DNA of 10,646 nucleotides from assembly GCA_012961305.1 (NCBI GenBank), contig DTZQ01000029.1:1-10646 (forward strand). The letters are read 5' to 3'. Below, one piece after another: positions 5,676-10,646 of this stretch (positions within the stretch are counted from its first letter, which is position 1; every line of letters starts with the position of its first letter). Source of the DNA: Armatimonadota bacterium (GTDB lineage Bacteria; Armatimonadota; UBA10988; DTZQ01). Under the pieces are notes generated by a model. That model was not told where the DNA came from and searched no databases. It was given only the letters and a program-made list of their open reading frames with translations. The position numbers and the translations under genes were made by a program.

Positions 5676-8114
5676 GTGACCAAACTTACGAAGCGAATCT
5701 TTCGGGTGGAAGATTATCCCGATGAGGAGGCCCTGCGCGGGGCGCTGGCCAACTTGGGGGTCGGCCTAACGCCCTACGAGGTGCGGCGACTCCGGGAACT
5801 CCTGGGCCGAAACCCGACCCTCGTCGAATTGCATATTTTCAACGCCGAGTGGAGCGAGCACTGCTCCTACAAGAGCAGCAAATCCACCCTCCAGGAGTTC
5901 CTGCCCACCTCCGGGCCTACCGTCATGCTGGGGCCGGGGGAGGACGCCGGTATTATCTTCCTCGCAGAAGTTGAGGGCGAGCGGTACGGGATAGTCATTG
6001 CCCACGAGTCCCACAACCATCCCAGCCAGGTGCTGCCGGTGGAGGGGGCGGCCACCGGCATTGGAGGCATCGTGCGGGACGTGGACTGTATGGGAGCGCA
6101 CGTGTTCGCCACCGCCGACCCGCTGCGCTTCGGCGACCCCTACGGTGAACACCGCGACCGCACCCGCTGGATTGCCACCGGAGTGGTGGACGGTATCTGG
6201 CAGTATGGAAATGCCTTAGGAGTGCCCGTAGTGGCGGGGGACGTGGTGTTCAGCCGAAGTTTCGATGACAACTGTTTGGTCAACGTGGTCGCTCTGGGCC
6301 TGGTCAAAGAAAGCGAAATCATCCGCAGCCACGTCCCGCCGGAGGCAGCCTGGGAACCCTACGACTTGATTCTGGTGGGCAAGCCGACAGATGACAGCGG
6401 GTTTGGCGGGGCAGCCTTCGCTTCGGAGATTTTGGGGGAGGAGGCGGGAACGGAAAGCCGGGGCGCAGTGCAGGTGCCCGACCCCTTCCTCAAAAATGTG
6501 CTCCTGTTGCACAAGGCCAACGAGGCCGTGCGGAACGCAGCCCGCCGGGCCGGAGCCGTGCTCAGCATGAAGGACTTGGGCGCAGCCGGAGTAGTGTGTT
6601 CCACCTCGGAGATGTGTGCGGCCGGAGGGTTCGGGGCCCGGGTGGATTTGGACCGGGTGCACGTTTCGCTGGAGGGCCTGCGGCCGGAAGTAATCGCCTG
6701 CGCGGAAACCCAAGAACGGTATCTTTGGGCCGTGCCGCGCTGGTTCACTCCCACCGTGCTGCGCATTTACAACCAGGACTGGGAACTGCCCCGCATCTAC
6801 GAGGGAGCACGGGCCCAAGTCATTGGTGAGGTGACCAGCGACCTTCGCTACCTGTTGACCTATCGCGGGGAGGTCGTCTGCGACGCGGACATTCGGGCGG
6901 TGACCGGGGGCCTGCGCTGCCAACGGGAGGCCCGGCCCCGCGAGTGGACGGAACCGGAACCTTCGCCAGAAGAAATACAGGCCCGACTGAGGGAACGGTT
7001 CGAGTCATGGGCCGAGGAGGGAACCTACAACGAAGTGCTGCTGGCCCTGCTGCACAGTCCCAACGTAGCCTCGCGGGAGTACCTCTACCGCATTTATGAC
7101 ACGGAAGTTCAGGGCAATGCCGTGCTTCGACCGGGGGAGGCCGACGCCGGCCTGATGGCCCCCCTGGCGGGCCATCCCGTAGGAGTGGCCCTCAGCGTGG
7201 ACGGCAATCCCTTCTACGGGCGGATTTCGCCCTTCTGGGGGGGAGCCACCGCCGTGGCGGAGGCCATGCGCAACGTGGCCGCGGTGGGGGCTACACCCTA
7301 TGGCTTGACCGACTGCCTCAACTTCGGCGACCCGGAAAAGCCAGAGGCTTTCTGGGAGTTTCGGGAGAGCGTGCGGGGGCTGGCCGAGGCAGCCAGGAAC
7401 CTGTGGCTTAAGGGACACGAAAACACCCCCGTGCCCTTCGTTTCAGGTAACGTGAGTTTCTACAACGAATCGGAGGCCGGTCACGCCGTAGACCCTTCGC
7501 CCATTGTGGCTTGTCTGGGGGTGATGGAGGACTACAGCAAGGCCCTCACCCTGCAACTGAAGGAGCCGGGCAATCGACTCTATCTGGTAGGCGAGCGCTA
7601 CGACGAACTGGGGGGGTCGGCCTTTTACCACGAACTCTTGGGCCTGTGGGGAGCCAACGTGCCACAGGTGCGTTGGGAAAGGGAACGGGGCATGATTTAT
7701 GGCACGATTGACGCGGTCAACGCCGGGCTGGTGCGGGCCGTGCATGACATTAGCAACGGCGGACTGATAACCACGGTGGCCGAAATGATGATGGGCGGTT
7801 GGGCTTGGGGAACCTGGGGAGCGGAGATAGACTTAGACCGGGTGCCTTTGGGAGTCGGAGTTGCTTCGCAGGTGAAAGCCCTGCTGCTGCGGCTGTTTGC
7901 GGAGTCCAGCGGGTTCGTGTTAGAAGTGCCGCCTTCCCAGGCAGAGGAATTAGAGGCCACTTTTGCTCGCTGCGGAGTGACTGCGTTTCCCCTCGGGGAG
8001 GTTGCGGCCCACGGGCGGCTAATAGTGAAAAGTCGGCAGGAAACTCTGATAGACGTGCCTCTGGAGGAAATGAAAACGGCCTGGACCAGTGGCCTTCCGG
8101 AAGCAATGAGGTAA
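5676..8114 (+). CDS. purL: Phosphoribosylformylglycinamidine synthase subunit PurL
   Basis: PurL converts FGAR to FGAM in step four of de novo purine synthesis, using ATP and ammonia supplied by the PurQ glutaminase through PurS. The 812 residues lack a glutaminase domain, so this is the small type, although it is longer than many relatives of about 600-750. Motifs include AEWSEHCSYKSS with the catalytic His at residue 62, ESHNHPSQVLPVEGAATGIGG from 111, MKDLGAAGVVCSTSEM, GGATAVAEAMRNVAAVGATP, VSGNVSFYNES and HDISNGGL. The start is GTG 5676, one base after the folC stop, with GGAGG at 5664-5668 seven nt upstream. purS and purQ are not in this window. Being in the same operon as folC fits the use of formyl-tetrahydrofolate in purine synthesis. 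No clear terminator follows. Confidence 0.95.
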   Translation: MTKLTKRIFRVEDYPDEEALRGALANLGVGLTPYEVRRLRELLGRNPTLVELHIFNAEWSEHCSYKSSKSTLQEFLPTSGPTVMLGPGEDAGIIFLAEVEGERYGIVIAHESHNHPSQVLPVEGAATGIGGIVRDVDCMGAHVFATADPLRFGDPYGEHRDRTRWIATGVVDGIWQYGNALGVPVVAGDVVFSRSFDDNCLVNVVALGLVKESEIIRSHVPPEAAWEPYDLILVGKPTDDSGFGGAAFASEILGEEAGTESRGAVQVPDPFLKNVLLLHKANEAVRNAARRAGAVLSMKDLGAAGVVCSTSEMCAAGGFGARVDLDRVHVSLEGLRPEVIACAETQERYLWAVPRWFTPTVLRIYNQDWELPRIYEGARAQVIGEVTSDLRYLLTYRGEVVCDADIRAVTGGLRCQREARPREWTEPEPSPEEIQARLRERFESWAEEGTYNEVLLALLHSPNVASREYLYRIYDTEVQGNAVLRPGEADAGLMAPLAGHPVGVALSVDGNPFYGRISPFWGGATAVAEAMRNVAAVGATPYGLTDCLNFGDPEKPEAFWEFRESVRGLAEAARNLWLKGHENTPVPFVSGNVSFYNESEAGHAVDPSPIVACLGVMEDYSKALTLQLKEPGNRLYLVGERYDELGGSAFYHELLGLWGANVPQVRWERERGMIYGTIDAVNAGLVRAVHDISNGGLITTVAEMMMGGWAWGTWGAEIDLDRVPLGVGVASQVKALLLRLFAESSGFVLEVPPSQAEELEATFARCGVTAFPLGEVAAHGRLIVKSRQETLIDVPLEEMKTAWTSGLPEAMR

Positions 8115-8271
8115 AAACTTGACCTAATTTTCCAAGTTACGGACGTTTTCGGGGACGAAGTATGCTTGACCGATAACAATGGCCACGTCACATTCTTATC
8201 GGTCATCCAGAGGTGGGACCGTACCTAAAAGCAATATATTTCACGACGGGCTTGTCGGGAGGGAAAATCCT
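8115..8271 (+). promoter_or_regulatory. Gap after purL with repeated TTGACC boxes; possible weak promoter
   Basis: This 157-bp gap is more A/T-rich than its surroundings. CTTGACC occurs twice, at 8118-8124 and 8165-8171. Either could be a -35 box, but no good -10 lies 16-18 bp downstream; the second has only CACATT at 8189-8194. TATATT at 8235-8240 lacks a matching -35. A promoter for the downstream genes is probably here, but I cannot place it. Confidence 0.3.
8167..8205. repeat. Long hairpin (inverted repeat) upstream of the DUF2283-like gene
   Basis: TGACCGATAA (8167-8176) is perfectly complementary to TTATCGGTCA (8196-8205). After one C-C mismatch, AATG (8178-8181) also pairs with CATT (8191-8194), giving 14 pairs around a 9-nt loop. 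No T run follows on either strand, so it is not an intrinsic terminator. Its left edge overlaps a TTGACC box, which suggests an operator or a structured leader; that is inference. Confidence 0.65.
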
Positions 8272-8568
8272 ATGGCTCCAGATAAGACCGTGAGTTACCA
8301 CTACGATGCAGGCATGGATGGGCTCTATGTTTGGCTACGACAACCGCCGGCGGTAGTATGTGTTGAACCGGAGGATGGTATTGCCATTCGCATAGACGCC
8401 TGTACGGACGAGTTTGTAGGTTACACCATCGTGGACTTTTGCCGCCGCTTCCCAGACAGGAATCCGGCCGAAATTCGCATCCCACTCGCACCCCAATTTG
8501 CTCTGGCCCCCATTTGTGCTATTTTAGCGGGCGAGCAGGCAGAGGTAGTTTCATCTGCCGCTCCCTAA
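8272..8568 (+). CDS. Small DUF2283-like protein
   Basis: This 98-residue protein has the look of the DUF2283 family: an early YHYDAGMDGLYVWL stretch (residues 9-22), where the family usually has Tyr-Asp...Asp-Leu-Tyr, then EDGIAIRIDACTDEFVGYTIVDF at about 34-56. Members are small, mostly beta, and of unknown function; some lie near toxin-like genes, but no partner is visible here. ATG 8272 is chosen because GGGAGGG at 8257-8263 lies 8 nt upstream. The same frame opens back to an ATG at 8179, but that has no ribosome site and lies inside the hairpin. It stands 157 bp after purL and 29 bp before the membrane-protein gene. Base composition around its start is less GC-rich than its neighbours, so it may be a later insertion. 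Confidence 0.7.
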   Translation: MAPDKTVSYHYDAGMDGLYVWLRQPPAVVCVEPEDGIAIRIDACTDEFVGYTIVDFCRRFPDRNPAEIRIPLAPQFALAPICAILAGEQAEVVSSAAP

Positions 8569-8597
8569 ATCATGATATCTTGAGGGAGGGCACTCTC

Positions 8598-9515
8598 ATG
8601 CAAGCACCTATGCGAACTTTGAGGCCCCTGGGCTACGGAGGGCTCCTGGACCAGACCTTTGAACTTTACCGGGAGAACTTTCTCCTGTTTGCAGGCATTA
8701 CGGGGGTAGTGTACGTGCCTTTGGCCCTGTTGCAGGTGGCCCTGGTGCCGCAGTCCTTTACTGGGTTTCCCCTGCCCCCCGGCCCGGAAGACATGCCCAC
8801 TCCCCCACCCGAGTTGGGAGGGGTGCTGCTCTACGGTTTTATCGCCATGCTGCTGGGCATCTTCGTGCCCGGAGTGGTGACCAAAGCCATTGCCGACCGC
8901 TACCTGAACCAGCCGGCCAGTATCGGAGCCTCCTATGGGTACATCTTCCGCCGCTTCTTCCCCTACTTATGGACCTGGATAGTGGTAGTTTTCGTCGTTT
9001 CTGTGATTGTCATCGGCTTCTCCCTGCTGCTTGGCCTGCTGAGTGCAGCAGTACCGCTCGCCGCCCCCCTGTTAATCGCTCTCGCCGGCATCCTGATTGT
9101 CTGGGTAATGCTCCGGTGCAGTTTGGTGGGGCAGGTGTTCGTGGTCGAACAGTTGGCGGGCATGAGGGCCGTCAATCGCAGTTGGCAGTTGGCAGGGGGA
9201 TACGCCTTTCGGATTTTCGTGGCCTTCGTGCTTCTTTACATCCTCATCTTGGTCCTGAGCGTGGCCCTCAGCATGGGATTGGGAACCGTGGCCGCAATTA
9301 GCCAAGCCTCCCCCATGCGTTTCTTGGTAGGGTTCATGCAGGGCGTGCTGCAAATGCTGCTGGCTCCCATTCCCTTGATTCTGCTGACCCTGCTCTATTT
9401 CGACCTGCGGGTGCGCAAGGAGGCCTTTGACCTGCAACTGCTGGCCCAGAGTTTGGCTGTCCCCCTCGAGGTGCCAGAAGCAGGTGAGGAGGAACAGGTA
9501 AGGAGTGATGAGTGA
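8598..9515 (+). CDS. Six-helix integral membrane protein, glycerophosphodiesterase membrane-domain/YciC-like
   Basis: The 305-residue protein has about six hydrophobic segments, near residues 29-50, 75-98, 123-148, 149-172, 204-227 and 243-268. A Pro-rich loop lies at 58-74 and the C-terminal tail is acidic and cytoplasmic-looking. The N-terminal pattern LGYGGLLDQTFELYRENF, the central AVNRSWQLAGG (191-201) and the final YFDLRVRKEAFDLQLL (267-282) are characteristic of membrane proteins related to the GPDPase_memb/YciC group. The molecular function is unknown. ATG 8598 has GGGAGGG at 8584-8590 seven nt upstream; a longer frame from 8439 overlaps the preceding gene. Its stop overlaps the start of the DUF4129 gene by 8 nt. 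Proteins like this are commonly encoded beside DUF4129, MoxR ATPase and DUF58 genes. Confidence 0.85.
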   Translation: MQAPMRTLRPLGYGGLLDQTFELYRENFLLFAGITGVVYVPLALLQVALVPQSFTGFPLPPGPEDMPTPPPELGGVLLYGFIAMLLGIFVPGVVTKAIADRYLNQPASIGASYGYIFRRFFPYLWTWIVVVFVVSVIVIGFSLLLGLLSAAVPLAAPLLIALAGILIVWVMLRCSLVGQVFVVEQLAGMRAVNRSWQLAGGYAFRIFVAFVLLYILILVLSVALSMGLGTVAAISQASPMRFLVGFMQGVLQMLLAPIPLILLTLLYFDLRVRKEAFDLQLLAQSLAVPLEVPEAGEEEQVRSDE

Positions 9516-9554
9516 GAAGGGGCAAAGGACGAGGGGCGAGGGACGAGGGGCGAG
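9504..9554 (+). repeat. Seven tandem 7-bp repeats, consensus AGGGRCG, spanning a gene junction
   Basis: Units keep 7-bp register from 9504 to 9552, with AG of a further unit at 9553-9554. The last three are AGGGGCG or AGGGACG; the first ones are diverged (AGTGATG, AGTGAGA). The best-preserved part is two identical 14-bp copies at 9527-9540 and 9541-9554. The array contains the stop codon of the membrane-protein gene (9513-9515) and the start codon of the DUF4129 gene (9508). Confidence 0.78.
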
Positions 9555-10611
9555 TTGCCACCCCCTGCCTTCCGCCGTTGGAAGGTGGAAGAGTGGGGGG
9601 CTATTGACCCTGACCATTGGAGTTGCCCTGGCGAGTCCGTTGGTCTTTCCCCTCTGGGGTCAGGCATCCCCTCGCCACCCGGGCGACGAAGGCTCGCAGG
9701 TAACGGAAATCCTCACCCATGCCCAGCACTTGACCGCGGAGGCGCTGACTCTGGCGGAGAAACAACCAGCCTTGGCCAACCGTCGCCTACACCAAGCGCG
9801 TCGCGCTTTGGCGAATCGGGCTACAAAGGAGGCCGGAGAAGCCCTGTCCGCCGTCCGCCGTACCCTCACCCAGGCCCTGGAGGCCGAAGAGGGGGAGGAA
9901 AAACGAGCCCTCGTGGAACAAGCCGGGCAGCAGTTGGCCTCCTTGCTGGCCCTGACCCGGCTGTCCACCCCCGCCGTTGACCGAGCAGCGGCGAAGCACG
10001 TTCTGGCCCAGATACTGGCCTCGCAGGAGTTCCAACGGGCTCGGCGGGCGGAGTACTGGTGGGCCCGGTTTTATCGGTGGTTGAGTAGCCTCTTAGATTG
10101 GTTGTTCAACAGACTGTTCCCCAACTGGCACCTGAGCAAAACCTTGGCGGAGATTTTGGCCCTAATACTGACCGCCTTGGTCTTGGGAGTGTTCGCAATT
10201 TTAGTGGCCGGGGGACTGGTTACCTACTGGCGTTGGCGGCGGATTGGAAAGCGAGGGACGGGAGAAGCCCAAGTGCAGAGCCGGCGGGTCAGGACTACCC
10301 GACCCTCAGTCGAACTCCTGCTGACGGAAGCGGAAGCCCAGGCCCAGGCAAGCGACTATCGCCAAGCCCTGCGGCGCGTGTATCAGGCCCTTCTGTGGTG
10401 GCTTGATGAGCAGGGGCTCATTGACTACAAGGACAGCCGCACCAACGGAGAGTATTTGGCCCTGCTGCGAGAACGGGCGGAGGAGTGGCTGTGGGAGCAG
10501 TTCCGAGAAGTGACCAGCGTCTTTGAAGCCGTTTGGTATGGAGGACAGCCAGCCAGCGCGGAGCAGTACCAATGGGTGCGTGACCGGTGTGGCTGGATGC
10601 AGGATTCCTGA
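9508..10611 (+). CDS. DUF4129-domain membrane protein
   Basis: The 367-residue protein begins with an unusual hydrophilic stretch (1-30), encoded partly by the 7-bp repeat array. A signal-peptide or membrane segment follows at 31-53 (LLTLTIGVALASPLVFPLWGQA). An extracytoplasmic helical region covers about 60-205, then a second membrane helix at 213-240 with a basic cytoplasmic edge (WRWRRIGKR). The DUF4129 domain is at about 268-358: DYRQALRRVYQALLWWLDE, DSRTNGEYLALLRE, and FREVTSVFEAVWYGG near 332. DUF4129 proteins are of unknown biochemical role and commonly accompany MoxR, DUF58 and transglutaminase-like genes. The start is uncertain: AAGGAG (9500-9505) is only 2 nt from ATG 9508, GTG 9505 is possible, and a TTG at 9604 would remove the odd N-terminus. 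It overlaps the upstream gene by 8 nt. Confidence 0.85.
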   Translation: MSEKGQRTRGEGRGASCHPLPSAVGRWKSGGLLTLTIGVALASPLVFPLWGQASPRHPGDEGSQVTEILTHAQHLTAEALTLAEKQPALANRRLHQARRALANRATKEAGEALSAVRRTLTQALEAEEGEEKRALVEQAGQQLASLLALTRLSTPAVDRAAAKHVLAQILASQEFQRARRAEYWWARFYRWLSSLLDWLFNRLFPNWHLSKTLAEILALILTALVLGVFAILVAGGLVTYWRWRRIGKRGTGEAQVQSRRVRTTRPSVELLLTEAEAQAQASDYRQALRRVYQALLWWLDEQGLIDYKDSRTNGEYLALLRERAEEWLWEQFREVTSVFEAVWYGGQPASAEQYQWVRDRCGWMQDS

Positions 10612-10630
10612 TGCAGAATGCCCGATGCCC
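10596..10630 (+). repeat. Five tandem 7-bp repeats, consensus GATGCMS
   Basis: Units start at 10596, 10603, 10610, 10617 and 10624. GATGCAG occurs exactly twice (10596 and 10610); GATGCCC is the last. The array covers the last codons and the stop (10609-10611) of the DUF4129 gene and runs into the following gap. GATGCTG at 1529-1535 in the first array is one base different. Nothing else is visible in the remaining 16 bases of the window. Confidence 0.65.
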
Positions 10631-10646
10631 CTTTCTTTCCCCCCGC

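Noticed and set aside
6216..6923. 235-codon minus-strand open frame inside purL
   Set aside because: purL is continuous and conserved across it. The antisense product shows no recognisable domain.
8116..8138. AACTTG...CAAGTT hairpin after purL as a possible terminator
   Set aside because: It has only 6 pairs and no T run in the plus direction. The minus direction has five T residues but no gene to terminate.
8179..8271. Upstream start (ATG 8179) for the DUF2283-like protein
   Set aside because: It has no Shine-Dalgarno, sits inside the hairpin, and would add 31 residues unlike the family.
1..10646. CRISPR array, insertion sequence, attachment site, replication origin or riboswitch
   Set aside because: I saw no regularly spaced 25-40 bp repeats, no transposase or integrase, no clusters of DnaA boxes and no aptamer core that I could recognise.

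Overview
This window comes from a GC-rich bacterial chromosome. It is packed almost entirely with plus-strand genes that have clear Shine-Dalgarno sites, and the single tRNA has an encoded CCA end. The genes are housekeeping types found in most bacterial phyla, so the sequence does not fix the lineage. L25 of the long CTC form, a stand-alone PurL and short 7-8 bp tandem repeats in gene junctions would fit an uncultured Chloroflexota- or Armatimonadota-like bacterium, but that is a weak guess.

Layout. Bases 1-54 are the 3' part of a tRNA-Gln(UUG), followed by an intrinsic terminator (102-127). Next come rplY/ctc (ribosomal protein L25) and pth (peptidyl-tRNA hydrolase), overlapping by 35 bp. 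A 253-bp gap follows. It holds a strong sigma70-type promoter with an extended -10, and downstream of that an elaborate palindromic array of 8-bp and 7-bp repeats. This promoter probably drives a tight operon: a secreted M48 metallopeptidase with TPR and a long helical tail, a metallophosphoesterase, folC and purL. Junctions there are ATGA overlaps or 1-nt gaps. After purL is a 157-bp gap with a 39-nt hairpin, then a small DUF2283-like protein, a six-helix membrane protein and a DUF4129 protein. The last pair looks like the start of a MoxR/DUF58/DUF4129-type envelope locus that continues beyond the window.

Function. The genes cover translation (tRNA-Gln, L25, Pth), envelope proteolysis (M48), folate polyglutamylation and de novo purine synthesis (FolC and PurL, linked because purine synthesis uses formyl-folates), and an uncharacterised membrane system.

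No defence system, insertion sequence, CRISPR array or clearly new enzymatic system was found. The most interesting signal is non-coding: short tandem repeats in strict 7- or 8-bp register at three gene borders. One set is arranged as a nested palindrome inside a 5' leader. Another runs through the stop codon of one gene and the start of the next.
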